DNA of 64,000 bases from Christensenella sp. UBA1214 (GTDB lineage Bacteria; Bacillota; Clostridia; Christensenellales; CAG-138). Below the pieces are notes generated by a model. It was not told the DNA's origin and made no database searches. It was given only the letters and a program-made list of their open reading frames with translations. Of the stretch, positions 26,478 to 35,645 are shown piece after piece. Within the stretch, counting starts at the first letter, position 1, and each line of letters begins with the position of its first letter. A program made the translations under genes and the position numbers. Where the stretch lies: positions 1 to 64,000 of the forward strand of contig DBXK01000041.1 of assembly GCA_002309375.1 (NCBI GenBank), read 5' to 3'.

Positions 26478-27563
26478 ATGACTACCGAAGAAAAAATGCA
26501 GCCGATGGAAAAAGTGGACGAGCTGATCGAGCGCGGCAAATCGAAGGGCGAACTGACCTATAAGGAGGTCATCGACACCCTCGGCGGCGATCTGCTGGAT
26601 GTTGACCAGATGGAGGTCGTTTACGACCGCTTCGAGGACGCGAATATCGACGTCGTTGAGGAAGTCGACCAGAACGAGCTTGCTTCCGACGAGGTCGTGG
26701 AGATCAGCCCTAAGCTCGCCGCGTCCGAAGGCATTGCGATCGACGACCCGGTCCGCATGTACCTGAAGGATATCGGCCGCGTGCCCCTGCTTTCCGAAGC
26801 GGAGGAGAAGGAGATCGCCCAGCGCATGGCGGACGGCGATGAAGAGGCGAAGCAGGAGCTCACCAATGCGAACCTCCGCCTTGTCGTCAGCGTTGCGAAG
26901 CGCTATGTCGGCCGCGGACTGCAGTTCCTCGACCTGATCCAGGAGGGCAACCTCGGCCTCATCAAGGCGGTCGATAAATTCGATTACCGCAAGGGCTATA
27001 AGTTCTCCACATATGCGACCTGGTGGATCCGCCAGGCCATCACCCGCGCGATCGCGGACCAGGCGAGGACGATCCGCATACCCGTGCACATGGTCGAGAC
27101 GATCAACAAGCTCGTCCGCGTGAACCGTCAGCTCCTGCAGGAGCTCGGCCGCGAGCCGCGTCCCGACGAGATCGCGGAGGAGATGGGCTACAGCGAGGAG
27201 AAGGTCCGCGAGATCATCAAGATCGCGCAAGAGCCCGTTTCGCTCGAGACCCCGATCGGCGAGGAGGAGGACAGCCACCTCGGCGACTTCATCCCCGATG
27301 ACGACGCGCCCGCACCGGACAGCATGGCCACCTATGCGATGCTCAAAAAGCAGCTCACCGAGGTGCTGAACACACTCACCCCGCGCGAAGCCCGCGTGCT
27401 GCGCCTCCGCTACGGCCTCGTGGACGGCAAGACCCGCACCCTTGAGGACGTCGGCAAGGAATTCAACGTAACGAGGGAGCGCATCCGCCAGATCGAAGCA
27501 AAGGCGCTGCGCAAGCTGAAGCATCCTTCGAGGAGCAAGAGGCTGAAGGATTACATCGACTGA
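26478..27563 (+). CDS. rpoD: Primary RNA polymerase sigma factor (sigma-A, RpoD)
   Basis: A 361-residue housekeeping sigma factor. A short region 1.1 is followed by region 1.2 ('[17 protein letters not shown]'), region 2 with '[13 protein letters not shown]' that melts and reads the -10 element, region 3, and region 4.2 '[18 protein letters not shown]' that reads the -35. AAGGAGG (26461-26467) lies 10 bases before the ATG. It follows dnaG by 67 bases. The many TGnTATAAT sites in this window fit a sigma-A that uses extended -10 contacts through region 3. Confidence 0.98.
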   Translation: MTTEEKMQPMEKVDELIERGKSKGELTYKEVIDTLGGDLLDVDQMEVVYDRFEDANIDVVEEVDQNELASDEVVEISPKLAASEGIAIDDPVRMYLKDIGRVPLLSEAEEKEIAQRMADGDEEAKQELTNANLRLVVSVAKRYVGRGLQFLDLIQEGNLGLIKAVDKFDYRKGYKFSTYATWWIRQAITRAIADQARTIRIPVHMVETINKLVRVNRQLLQELGREPRPDEIAEEMGYSEEKVREIIKIAQEPVSLETPIGEEEDSHLGDFIPDDDAPAPDSMATYAMLKKQLTEVLNTLTPREARVLRLRYGLVDGKTRTLEDVGKEFNVTRERIRQIEAKALRKLKHPSRSKRLKDYID

Positions 27564-27583
27564 TAACAGAGCATTCCGAAAAG

Positions 27584-27612
27584 GGCCGCGGCGGAGTCTG
27601 TCCGCCGCGGCC
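27584..27612 (+). terminator. Terminator after rpoD
   Basis: A perfect 12-bp very GC-rich stem (27584-27595 with 27601-27612) with a 5-base loop; the following tail has scattered T only, so termination may be weaker. Confidence 0.65.
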
Positions 27613-27657
27613 TTCGTCTGCTTTGCAAAATATAATGCAAAAAATCCAATTGACCTA

Positions 27658-27686
27658 TTGAATTATCGGGACTTTTATTGTACAAT
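27658..27686 (+). promoter_or_regulatory. Promoter of the L,D-transpeptidase gene
   Basis: TTGAAT (27658-27663), 17 bp, and TACAAT (27681-27686); the same TTGAAT box is used by the VanW gene promoter. Confidence 0.78.
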
Positions 27687-27788
27687 AAATTCGGTATGTG
27701 TCGTCCTTCCGGAAGAGGAGGATCGGACGGCGCGCCTGCTGCTGCTTCCAAAGCTGAGGAAGCGGCAAAAGAAGGGAAATATTCTACA

Positions 27789-29195
27789 ATGCGGAAATTT
27801 TTAAGCCTTATTTTGTGCATCGCGTTCCTCACAGGACTGGCCGCGTGTACAAAACTGACTCCATCCGATGTTCCGGTGGTCGACGATACCGACTCTCCGC
27901 AGGTTATCATAACCGAGCCTGCGCAGAGCGATGCACCGTCCGCTGACCCGGCGTATACGGAGATCCCCGGAACGGAGGGACCTGTTGATACGCCCGCGCC
28001 TACGGAGCCCGCAACGGAGGAACCGGGCGAAACGGAGGAACCGAGCGCTACGCCGGCCGTGACAGATGTTCCGACGGCAACTCCCGTTCCGACCGCGACT
28101 CCGAAGCCGACGCAGACGCCTCCCCCGGTGACCTGCAATCCGTATCCGACGGATCCCACCGAGATCCGTTACGCGGAAGCCGGCAAAGCACTTATGCGCA
28201 AGCTGAAGTCGATGCCCGAATACGAGAGCCTTAACCTTCGCGTCCGCAGGGGCTATCCCTATCTGATCGCGATCAACAAGGCGCAGTATAAAAATACCGT
28301 GACCGTCTACTGTGCGGATGAAAACGGCGAATACACAAGGCCCTATCTCGCGATCGTCTGCTCCGCCGGAAACGCGACTCCGCTCGGCGTTTTCAATACG
28401 AGGGCGCAGTACAGCTGGCATACTCTTGTCGGCCCTTGCTATGGCCAGTACTGCACAAGGATCACCGAAGGCTTCCTGTTCCATTCCGTGCCGTACTACA
28501 CCATGCATAAGTACGATCTGGAATACAAACAGTACAACAAGCTCGGACGTCTCGCTTCCAAGGGCTGCGTCCGCCTGCCCTGCAGCGATGCAAAATGGAT
28601 CTATGACAACTGCCGCGTCGGCACCACTGTCGTGATCTATAATGATTCCTCGAGTCCCGGCCCGATGGGCCAGCCGACTCCGCTGCGCCTCGACGTCAAC
28701 GATATTTATATGCGCGGCTGGGATCCCACCGACCCCGACAGGTACAATCCCTGGGGCGATGAATACAAGGCCGGTTATACGATCCGCTCGATCCTTGCCC
28801 AGGCCGATTATGAGTACGCGATGGCGCATCATCTCTGGGACGGCTCGATAAACAGGCCCGAGCAGCCGACCCCGACGCCGGATCTTCCCGCAACGCCGAC
28901 CCCGACGCCCGTTCCTTCGGAAACCCCGACTCCGACACCCGAGCCTCCGACGAGCGAGCCTCCGACGAGCGAGCCGCCGACGACCGAACCGCCGACGCCC
29001 ACTCCGACTCCGACGCCCACTCCGACATCGACGCCGACGCCCGAACCCGCAACGCCGACTCCGCCTCCCGAGGAAGGCAGGCCGACGCCTGAGCCGACAA
29101 CGCCCGAGCCGACCGATCCGCCGGAAGCGATCATTCCCGGTAAAAGCGTCGCGCTCAGCATGATCATTAGACTGTTCTCGGAGATCTTCGGCTGA
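27789..29195 (+). CDS. L,D-transpeptidase lipoprotein with Pro/Thr-rich arms
   Basis: A 468-residue exported protein. The signal sequence ends in the lipobox LAAC (residues about 17-20), so it is probably lipid-anchored. A Pro/Thr/Glu-rich linker (about 25-115) leads to a YkuD-type L,D-transpeptidase domain with H232 in 'FLFHSVPYY' and the catalytic C260 in 'ASKGCVRLPCSDA'. These enzymes make 3-3 crosslinks in peptidoglycan or attach proteins to it. A second Pro/Thr-rich tail of about 100 residues follows, ending in a short hydrophobic helix. ATG at 27789 is taken because translation from the earlier frame would start before or at the promoter and would bury the signal peptide. Confidence 0.9.
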   Translation: MRKFLSLILCIAFLTGLAACTKLTPSDVPVVDDTDSPQVIITEPAQSDAPSADPAYTEIPGTEGPVDTPAPTEPATEEPGETEEPSATPAVTDVPTATPVPTATPKPTQTPPPVTCNPYPTDPTEIRYAEAGKALMRKLKSMPEYESLNLRVRRGYPYLIAINKAQYKNTVTVYCADENGEYTRPYLAIVCSAGNATPLGVFNTRAQYSWHTLVGPCYGQYCTRITEGFLFHSVPYYTMHKYDLEYKQYNKLGRLASKGCVRLPCSDAKWIYDNCRVGTTVVIYNDSSSPGPMGQPTPLRLDVNDIYMRGWDPTDPDRYNPWGDEYKAGYTIRSILAQADYEYAMAHHLWDGSINRPEQPTPTPDLPATPTPTPVPSETPTPTPEPPTSEPPTSEPPTTEPPTPTPTPTPTPTSTPTPEPATPTPPPEEGRPTPEPTTPEPTDPPEAIIPGKSVALSMIIRLFSEIFG

Positions 29196-29215
29196 ATCTG
29201 ACAGCATCAATAATC

Positions 29216-29253
29216 AAACACGGCATCCCGCATTGATGGGATGCCGTGTTTTT
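29216..29253. terminator. Bidirectional terminator
   Basis: A perfect 13-bp stem (29217-29229 with 29238-29250) with an 8-base loop is followed by further T. It separates the L,D-transpeptidase from the convergent MoxR operon. Confidence 0.88.
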
Positions 29254-29274
29254 ATCAGCGTATTTACAGCCCTG

Positions 29275-30594
29275 TTATTTCTTTTCGGATTTTCGAATGC
29301 CGGCAAGGAGCGTTTTCATGCGTTCGGCGTCGGTGTTCGTCGGCGCTTCATCCATCCTGTAGCGTGCGGTCTCATAAAGCTCGGTGAATTCCGTTATATC
29401 AGCCTTGTTTGCGTAAAACAAGCGGCGGCTCGCCCGGGTATTGATATCGGAGCATGTGTCTGAAGAGCGGAGATTGACATGAAGCCGACGCAGATACCGC
29501 AGGAATTCCGAATAAAGATACCGCATACGGACGCGCGGATCGGAGCTGCGGCGGCTGAGACGCGCATTTTTTGCCCTGCTGACCTCCTCCGTGAGATTCT
29601 CGCGCACTTCATTCGGGTAGCCAGTGCCGCGGTTTGCACGGCGTTTGCGGAGCTTCAGGATCTGCCTGATCAGAATGATAAGCATGATCACACCCACCAC
29701 GACGAAAAACGCAGCCGAAACCCATTCAAGATTATCCTTGATCATCGAAGGCGGGGGGCCGTCATCGGGTTTACTGACGGGGGGCAGAGGAAGGGCCGGA
29801 ACGGGGACGTCCTGATATTGCTGCGGTTCGAACGTATGGGAATAGTCGTTTGTCTGGCCCGAGATCACAAAAAGCTTGCCGATCCTGCCGAAAAGGCCGC
29901 CTATGAAATCGATGGCGGGGCCGATGACCTTCGAACCGATAAAGGTTATGACGTTTCCGAGATGGCGGAACGGATCGAGGAAGAAAACGACCGCGACGAT
30001 ACCGGCAAAAATCAGCGTATCGCGAAGCTGACGGCGGTTGAATGCTTTTTCATCAACGATCGTCTCCGCCGCGCGCAGGCCGCGCATCAGCAGGATACCC
30101 GATGCAAGCAGCATGACTGCGACAGGAACGAGTTCGTTGAGCGCGGTGCGGACATATTCGGTCTTGATGCGGAAAAGCCCGTTGTCGGCAGCGCCTGCAA
30201 CGATCGCGATGATCACAAGGATGGTTATGATGACCGCTGCTCGGAATTTATTGGCAAAATCATCGCGGGTGGTGGCATGGCGAAGAAGGGGAAGAAAGAT
30301 CCCCGCAGCAACAAACGCCGCGCCGTAGCCGATGTAATGCGGCAGGGAAGCGGATGCCCAAAGAAGGATGGGCAGGAACCCGAGCAGCGCGATCACGGTT
30401 CCGAGGACCCCGAAAAGCCATTTGAAGCCTTTGAGTTTACGGCTCACGGCCGGCAGAAGGAAAACGAAAAGGCCGAAATACAGGCAGGCAAAGCTCGAAA
30501 GCGGTATCGCCGCGCCCGTCAGCACCGTGACGATGAGCGTGATGTAGAGGTATACGAGCGTTGCGGCAAAAACCGTGCGGTAGAACCTGTTCAT
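29275..30594 (-). CDS. Polytopic membrane protein with DUF4129-like C-terminal domain
   Basis: A 439-residue membrane protein with about eight to nine transmembrane helices, a Pro-rich extracytoplasmic loop ('PVPALPLPPVSKP'), one further helix and a cytoplasmic C-terminal domain whose 'DPRVRMRYLYSEFLRYLRRL' and 'FTELYETARYR' segments resemble DUF4129, the tail often attached to transglutaminase-like membrane proteins. No transglutaminase Cys-His-Asp core is present. It is the last gene of the MoxR-DUF58 operon and overlaps the DUF58 gene by 4 bases (ATGA); AAAGGAGGG lies 7 bases before the ATG. It likely replaces the usual TgpA-type partner. Confidence 0.72.
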   Translation of the reverse strand: MNRFYRTVFAATLVYLYITLIVTVLTGAAIPLSSFACLYFGLFVFLLPAVSRKLKGFKWLFGVLGTVIALLGFLPILLWASASLPHYIGYGAAFVAAGIFLPLLRHATTRDDFANKFRAAVIITILVIIAIVAGAADNGLFRIKTEYVRTALNELVPVAVMLLASGILLMRGLRAAETIVDEKAFNRRQLRDTLIFAGIVAVVFFLDPFRHLGNVITFIGSKVIGPAIDFIGGLFGRIGKLFVISGQTNDYSHTFEPQQYQDVPVPALPLPPVSKPDDGPPPSMIKDNLEWVSAAFFVVVGVIMLIILIRQILKLRKRRANRGTGYPNEVRENLTEEVSRAKNARLSRRSSDPRVRMRYLYSEFLRYLRRLHVNLRSSDTCSDINTRASRRLFYANKADITEFTELYETARYRMDEAPTNTDAERMKTLLAGIRKSEKK

Positions 30595-31724
30595 GCGCTT
30601 GCCCTCCTTTCGGAAGGTTCCTGCTCTCCACCGGGTTCTTCGGCAGTGCCGGGAAGCAGATCCTCCGCGAAGATCGGGAGCACGCTGCCGCCTGTGAGCT
30701 GTTTCGCTTTTGCGATCGCTCGGAGGCTCGTTTCTCCCCGCCTTGTGGCGATATAGACGATTATCTTCTGCCTGTCGGCGCCGCTGCAGACGGCGGAGAT
30801 CAGCTCTTCGGAGGTGCAGACTTCCCCGTTTTTAGCCGAGCCGAGGGCGAACAGGATCTTGCTGTATGCCGCGCCGAACCCTCCAGGGCTCGTGAATGAA
30901 GATATCGAATCGGCGATGATCGCGTTGGTGAAGAGACGGTAGCCGACCCGGCGGCGCTCGAGACTGTCGCAAACGGTGCGCGCGATCGAGAAGCAGACCT
31001 CCTGACGCGGATAATGCATATCATAATCGCCGTGATAACCCATATCGAGGGCGATGCAGACGGATTCCTGCCATACAGGATCAAACTGCTTGACGATCAG
31101 CGTCCGGCGGATGGCGCTTTGCTTCCAGCTGATGCTGCGCATCGGCTCGCGTCCGGTGTAATCCCGATAGCCGCAGACGGAAAGGGGATCCTCAAGCAGC
31201 TGCTTCTTATGCGCGATCTCGTCCACTGAATTGCAGAACGCCTTGAGAAGCGAATCGTTTTCGATCGCGGCCGGATAGATAACTATGCTGCTTTCATTGT
31301 TCATCCTGTAATCGAATTCCTTGAAACCGAGGAAGTCGCCGGTATGGAAATCCGCATAGGAGAAACGGTATTCGCCGCGCTCCGCGATCGAGGCGCGCAA
31401 ATAACGCCGGACCTTCTGCTTCCCGCGCACGAGTACGGTGCTGCGGTAGATGCGATGGTCCTTCGTGAGGAGCTTTGTGCTGTATTGCTCGGATTCGAGG
31501 ACTTCGAGCTCCCGAGGGAAATGCTCATCGATGCGGATCACGGGAGAGGAACGAAGGTTCGAATTCGACACAGTGCTGTACACAAAGAATTCTTTCCCCG
31601 GCTCGCAGCTGCGCACCGACGGCCCGCATTCATAGTGTATTGCCCTGTGGTCGCTTGCATTGCGGACGGAATACCATTGCAGCGCAAGGGCGACCAGGAT
31701 GACTATCACAAAGAGGACAAGCAT
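30591..31724 (-). CDS. DUF58 domain-containing protein
   Basis: A 377-residue protein with one N-terminal transmembrane helix and a DUF58 domain, visible in 'GYRDYTGREPMRSISWKQSA' (residues about 180-200) and the following vWA-like 'IALDMGY' region. DUF58 proteins accompany MoxR ATPases, and the pair is thought to help assemble or mature membrane or surface complexes. It starts 18 bases after the MoxR stop with no clear ribosome site, so translation may depend on coupling, and it overlaps the next gene by 4 bases. Confidence 0.85.
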   Translation of the reverse strand: MLVLFVIVILVALALQWYSVRNASDHRAIHYECGPSVRSCEPGKEFFVYSTVSNSNLRSSPVIRIDEHFPRELEVLESEQYSTKLLTKDHRIYRSTVLVRGKQKVRRYLRASIAERGEYRFSYADFHTGDFLGFKEFDYRMNNESSIVIYPAAIENDSLLKAFCNSVDEIAHKKQLLEDPLSVCGYRDYTGREPMRSISWKQSAIRRTLIVKQFDPVWQESVCIALDMGYHGDYDMHYPRQEVCFSIARTVCDSLERRRVGYRLFTNAIIADSISSFTSPGGFGAAYSKILFALGSAKNGEVCTSEELISAVCSGADRQKIIVYIATRRGETSLRAIAKAKQLTGGSVLPIFAEDLLPGTAEEPGGEQEPSERRASA

Positions 31725-31742
31725 TAGATGATCACCGGTGTT

Positions 31743-32684
31743 TCAGATCTCGGTGGGAACGCTGACTTCGCCGAGGATCGCGCGGAAGGTCTCTTCAGCT
31801 TCCTCGCGGCTGATGGCGGTCTTGTAATGCAGACGGTGAGCAAGGATGTACGGCGCAAGGAAGCGCACATCGTCCGGATCGACATACTGCCTGCCGCGGA
31901 AGGCGGCGTATGCCTTTGCCGCTTTGCAGAGGGCGATCGTGCCGCGGGGGGAGGCGCCGAGGTTCAGCCTGCTGTCATTCCTCGTTTTTTCGATAATGTC
32001 CATGATATAGCCCATCACCGCTTCGCTGATCTCGATCGTGTCGAGCTCCGCGCGCAGCCGGAGCGTTTCTTCGGCAGTGATAACGGCTGGGAGCTCCTCG
32101 ATGATGGCTGCCGTGTCGCGGCGGCGGGCAACGCCGATCTCCTCCCCGCGCGTCATATAGCCGAGCTTCATGCGCATCATGAAGCGGTCCATCTGTGCTT
32201 CGGGCAGCGGGAAGGTGCCGTAGGATTCGATCGGGTTCTGAGTCGCGGCAACGGTGAAGGTTTCGCCGAGGCGATGGGTGACGCCGTCCACGGAGACCTG
32301 GCCCTCGGCCATTGCTTCGAGCAAGGAGGACTGGGTGCGCGGCGTGGCGCGGTTGATCTCATCCGCAAGGACCATATCCGCGAAAACGGGACCGGGGCGG
32401 AATTCGAATTCGCCGGTCTTCATGTTATAAAAATTGATGCCGGTAACATCGCTCGGCATAACGTCGGGCGTGAACTGGATGCGCTTGAAGCTGCCTCCGG
32501 TCGCCTTTGAGAAGGCGCGGAACAGCATCGTTTTGCCGGTTCCGGGAACGTCTTCGAGGAGGATATGACCTCCGCAAAGGTGGCAGACGGCGATGAGCGT
32601 GATCTCCTCATCCTTGCCGACGATGGCTTTTGAGCAAGTGCTGACCAAACGGTCACGATATGAAACGAAATCCTGGATTGCCAT
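31743..32684 (-). CDS. MoxR family AAA+ ATPase
   Basis: A 313-residue AAA+ ATPase. Walker A is 'LEDVPGTGKTMLFRA', Walker B 'MVLADEINRATPRTQSSLLE', sensor 1 'FTVAATQNP', and 'PLPEAQMDRFMMRMKLGYM' is the MoxR signature. It acts as a chaperone-like ATPase on partner complexes, here presumably the DUF58 and membrane proteins downstream. GGAGG lies about 6 bases before the ATG at 32684, and an extended -10 promoter stands just upstream. Confidence 0.95.
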   Translation of the reverse strand: MAIQDFVSYRDRLVSTCSKAIVGKDEEITLIAVCHLCGGHILLEDVPGTGKTMLFRAFSKATGGSFKRIQFTPDVMPSDVTGINFYNMKTGEFEFRPGPVFADMVLADEINRATPRTQSSLLEAMAEGQVSVDGVTHRLGETFTVAATQNPIESYGTFPLPEAQMDRFMMRMKLGYMTRGEEIGVARRRDTAAIIEELPAVITAEETLRLRAELDTIEISEAVMGYIMDIIEKTRNDSRLNLGASPRGTIALCKAAKAYAAFRGRQYVDPDDVRFLAPYILAHRLHYKTAISREEAEETFRAILGEVSVPTEI

Positions 32685-32710
32685 ATTATACCTCCGATGG
32701 GGTGTTTTTG

Positions 32711-32739
32711 ATTATATCACAAAGCAGGTTTTCTGTATA
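32711..32739 (-). promoter_or_regulatory. Promoter of the MoxR operon
   Basis: TATACA (32739-32734), 17 bp, and extended -10 TGATATAAT (TATAAT at 32716-32711). Confidence 0.75.
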
Positions 32740-32809
32740 GTAAAACTTATGGACGGTGCCGGAAGGGGACTGCGGGAAGGCATAAAAGAGGGAAAAAAGA
32801 AATTTAATG

Positions 32810-32838
32810 TTTACATTCATCTCTTTTGGCGGTATTAT
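32810..32838 (+). promoter_or_regulatory. Promoter of the exonuclease-like gene
   Basis: TTTACA (32810-32815), 17 bp, and TATTAT (32833-32838), each 5/6 to consensus, diverging from the MoxR promoter. Confidence 0.75.
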
Positions 32839-32896
32839 ATCATAAAAGGCGGGGAGGCGGCTTTGCCTCGGCCCGACGGAAGGAGGAAAACAGAGA

Positions 32897-33967
32897 ATGC
32901 CGGAGCGGAAAACAAACGGGCAAGGCATGCTTGCATCTGTCGATGATTATATCGCGATCGATATAGAAACGACGGGAAACGATCCGGCCTCCGATTCAAT
33001 AACAGTGCTGAATGCCGTGCGCGTCGTGAACGGACGCAGTATCGGTAAATTCAAAACGCTGATCGATCCCGAACGGAAGATCGACGGCAAAACGGCAAAG
33101 CGGATCGGCGTCAATCCGGCCCTTTTTGAAGGGGCGCCCAAAATCGGAGAAATGCTGCCGGTTTTTCTTGCTTTTATCGGAGATTCCGCAGTCGTCTGCC
33201 ACGGTGCAGAGCGAATGCTCGCATTGCTCGAGCGAGACTGCATGAAATATGCCGGCAAACCGTTTGAAAATCATTATATCGACACGGCGGAGCTTGCGGG
33301 TCTCGTCTTTCCGGATGACGACGCCGGCAGCCTTGACAGCCTTTCGAAAGCCCTCTTCGCCGACAACGGCGTGATCAACAAGCGCGTCGATACCAGGGCG
33401 GACGTTGCGGCGAAATGCTATGAATACCTGAAACTGTACTGCGTCAAATACGGCATCGGGCTAGATCCCGCGCCGACCGCGCCGAAAAAGACCGAAGCGG
33501 CCGACGCATCGGAAGAAACCGCAGTGCCGGAAGAAACCGTTCCGCCGGAAGGATCTGCATCGCCGGAAAAAACCGCGGGACCCGGGAAAAGCAAAACGCC
33601 CGCGCCTGCCGCACCGGAGAAAGGCGAAACGCCGGCACGGGAAGTGACCGGCGTGCCGGAAAAGGCCGCCGCTCCGGAAAAAATCGCGGAGGCCGAGCCG
33701 CCTGAAACGGAGGAAAGAACGGAGAAACCGAAGCGCGATAATATCCGCGTTATCCGCTCCGAGGACCTCCAGCGCGAAAGGGAAACCGTGCCCACCGGGA
33801 AAAAACTGAGGATCCTGCTGATCCTGATGACGGTCCTCTCGATCGGCGCGATGGTGCTCTACGCCGTCGTCCGCAAGAGCTGGGTGCTGTTCATCCTCCT
33901 CGCGATGCTCGCCGGATATGTCGCCTGCTGCATCGCGATCACAGTACGCGGCAAAAAGAAAAAGTGA
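32897..33967 (+). CDS. Membrane-anchored DnaQ-like exonuclease-fold protein with degenerate active site
   Basis: A 356-residue protein. Residues about 15-180 resemble the DEDDh 3'-5' exonuclease fold: motif I is kept ('IAIDIETTGNDP'), but motif II reads 'VCHGAERMLALLE' where the usual Asp is missing, and motif III reads 'NKRVDTRADVAAKCY' where the catalytic His is not seen. A Pro/Glu/Ala-rich linker (about 190-290) then leads to two C-terminal transmembrane helices ('LRILLILMTVLSIGAMVLYA' and 'VLFILLAMLAGYVACCIAI'). The nuclease fold would face the cytoplasm. It may bind nucleic acid or nucleotides without cutting. AAGGAGG (32880-32886) lies 10 bases before the ATG. Function unknown. Confidence 0.75.
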   Translation: MPERKTNGQGMLASVDDYIAIDIETTGNDPASDSITVLNAVRVVNGRSIGKFKTLIDPERKIDGKTAKRIGVNPALFEGAPKIGEMLPVFLAFIGDSAVVCHGAERMLALLERDCMKYAGKPFENHYIDTAELAGLVFPDDDAGSLDSLSKALFADNGVINKRVDTRADVAAKCYEYLKLYCVKYGIGLDPAPTAPKKTEAADASEETAVPEETVPPEGSASPEKTAGPGKSKTPAPAAPEKGETPAREVTGVPEKAAAPEKIAEAEPPETEERTEKPKRDNIRVIRSEDLQRERETVPTGKKLRILLILMTVLSIGAMVLYAVVRKSWVLFILLAMLAGYVACCIAITVRGKKKK

Positions 33968-33980
33968 ATCCGTACAGTAT

Positions 33981-34010
33981 AAAACACCCGCATTTTCGCG
34001 GGTGTTTTTT
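33981..34010. terminator. Bidirectional terminator
   Basis: A perfect 11-bp stem (33981-33991 with 33998-34008) with T-runs on both strands ends the exonuclease-like gene and the convergent lipoprotein gene. Confidence 0.9.
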
Positions 34011-34046
34011 GTCGGGCCGATGAGCATCGGGGCCGTCCTAGAATAA

Positions 34047-35339
34047 TTAACCGAATTTCGAAACCGCGATCACCGTTTCCTGCATTTTCCCATCGATAAG
34101 CTCATATTTGACGATGCAGCTTGGGCTGAGCCCACCGTCGCTCAGACTATATACAATAAAGAAAGCGTTGTCTGTAATGCAGCCTCCCGAATAGCCGACA
34201 CTTTTCCTGTTGATCATGTCCGAGATCCCGAAAAGCACGTCGAGCGTAATATTGCCGTCGAAAAGCACGTTGCTTTCATAATCCATAACGGTCAAATGCA
34301 TGCCGATGACCGTCTCGTCGGCGTCCTGTACGGAGCCGAAAGCAAAGATCCGGTCGTCCGAAAGCACCATCCCTTCGCCGCTTTCGACCGTGACCGCCTC
34401 CTCGAGCTTCCCATCCGAAAGCCGGAAGACCTTCGTGGGCACGTTCGATTCGAATTCCGGGGCGACATAGACCTCGTCCTCGGACTTCACCCAGATCGCA
34501 AAAAACGAGCCGGGATAATCGAGCGAGATATCTTCGAAAAGCTTTTCAAGCTGCTCTGTTTCCGTATCATAGCGGTAGATCCTGATCCGGTTGCCGATCG
34601 TGATCGGGTCCTCGTCCTCGTTTTCGGGATATTCGCGCTCCACGTTCGAGACGCAGAAATACAGATATTTTTCATAAAAAAACATCCTCGGCGCGCCGTT
34701 TGCCCTTTCCTCGCAGATCGGCTTGAATTCACCCGTTTCAAGATCCCAGCTTGTGATATTCCAGCTGTTGGTCGGTATTCCGTCCTCAACGACCGCCTGC
34801 GCCCAGTTCATGCCGTAGATTTTCCCGCGGTGGATCGCGATCCGCTGCGGAGTGAAACGATAGTCGAAGCTCTCATCGGCGTCCAGCCTGAAAAGCTCTT
34901 CCCTTTCGGTGCTGTCCGGGTTCATCCTGTAAACCGTCGTTCTCATCGGACCGCCGATGCAATACAGCTTCCCCTGATAATAATCAAACAATTGACCAAT
35001 CATCCCGCTGACAAATCCATTGCAGTCATCGTTTGCATCCGTCGCGTCATGCGTGCATTCGGGCCTGCTGCAGAGAACATCGCTTTCTCCGGAGGCTTTG
35101 TCGTAATAGTAGATATAGCAGCCTATTCTCGAGCCGACATAATAATATGCATCATCCGTGCTTATAAAATTAGTAAAACCGCACGGGCGGCTGTTATCAT
35201 AATCAGTTGAAAGTCTTGTTTTCCCATTACCGGGACCGCCCGGCGCCGCGGTTTCGGATGAATGCTCCTGCGGTTTCACGCCGCAGCAGATCAGCGGAAG
35301 ACATAAGAGTATGAGCAACAGAAAAGCAATCTTTTTCAT
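34047..35339 (-). CDS. Secreted lipoprotein, likely beta-propeller-like, unknown function
   Basis: A 430-residue exported protein with a signal sequence ending 'LPLICCG' (probable lipoprotein). The mature part is rich in short repeats of the type 'YYQGKLYCIGG', 'IAIHRGKIYGMNW', 'MFFYEKYLYFCVS', spaced about 45-60 residues, as in propeller proteins that read out surface values. A Cys-rich spot 'CSRPECTHDATDANDDC' could bind metal or form disulfides. AAAGGA lies 8 bases before the ATG. No partner gene is evident. The partial gene at the right window end has a similar style. Confidence 0.65.
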   Translation of the reverse strand: MKKIAFLLLILLCLPLICCGVKPQEHSSETAAPGGPGNGKTRLSTDYDNSRPCGFTNFISTDDAYYYVGSRIGCYIYYYDKASGESDVLCSRPECTHDATDANDDCNGFVSGMIGQLFDYYQGKLYCIGGPMRTTVYRMNPDSTEREELFRLDADESFDYRFTPQRIAIHRGKIYGMNWAQAVVEDGIPTNSWNITSWDLETGEFKPICEERANGAPRMFFYEKYLYFCVSNVEREYPENEDEDPITIGNRIRIYRYDTETEQLEKLFEDISLDYPGSFFAIWVKSEDEVYVAPEFESNVPTKVFRLSDGKLEEAVTVESGEGMVLSDDRIFAFGSVQDADETVIGMHLTVMDYESNVLFDGNITLDVLFGISDMINRKSVGYSGGCITDNAFFIVYSLSDGGLSPSCIVKYELIDGKMQETVIAVSKFG

Positions 35340-35511
35340 AAAGGAATCCTTTCTTTAATGTGAACTGTCAGCATAACCATGCAGAGCAGGATCGAAAAGA
35401 TACGTCTGTTTCTCGTAACATGTTCCTTCTTAGAAGTTTCTTTTGCAGCGGAATTGCGGATATACCTGCTTCCATGGCAGCAGGAACATTCATTGTTCCG
35501 TCTGCATCTAT

Positions 35512-35540
35512 ATTATATATTTTGAGCCTGCAAAAATCAA
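35512..35540 (-). promoter_or_regulatory. Probable promoter of the lipoprotein gene
   Basis: TTGATT (35540-35535), 17 bp, and TATAAT (35517-35512). It lies in the AT-rich gene-free stretch 35340-35645, which otherwise holds nothing recognisable, and would give a leader of about 165 nt. Confidence 0.55.
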
Positions 35541-35645
35541 TACTAAATTATTTAAAATTATAAAAAATAATGTCTTTATTGAAACTATAATGTCAAAATT
35601 CCACGAAGGGCATTATACCGCTCCGCCCCGGTTCATCGACCAAAG

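Noticed and set aside
28861..29110. Dense short repeats that could suggest a CRISPR or satellite
   Set aside because: They are in-frame Pro/Thr/Glu codons of the L,D-transpeptidase tail, without spacers of equal length.
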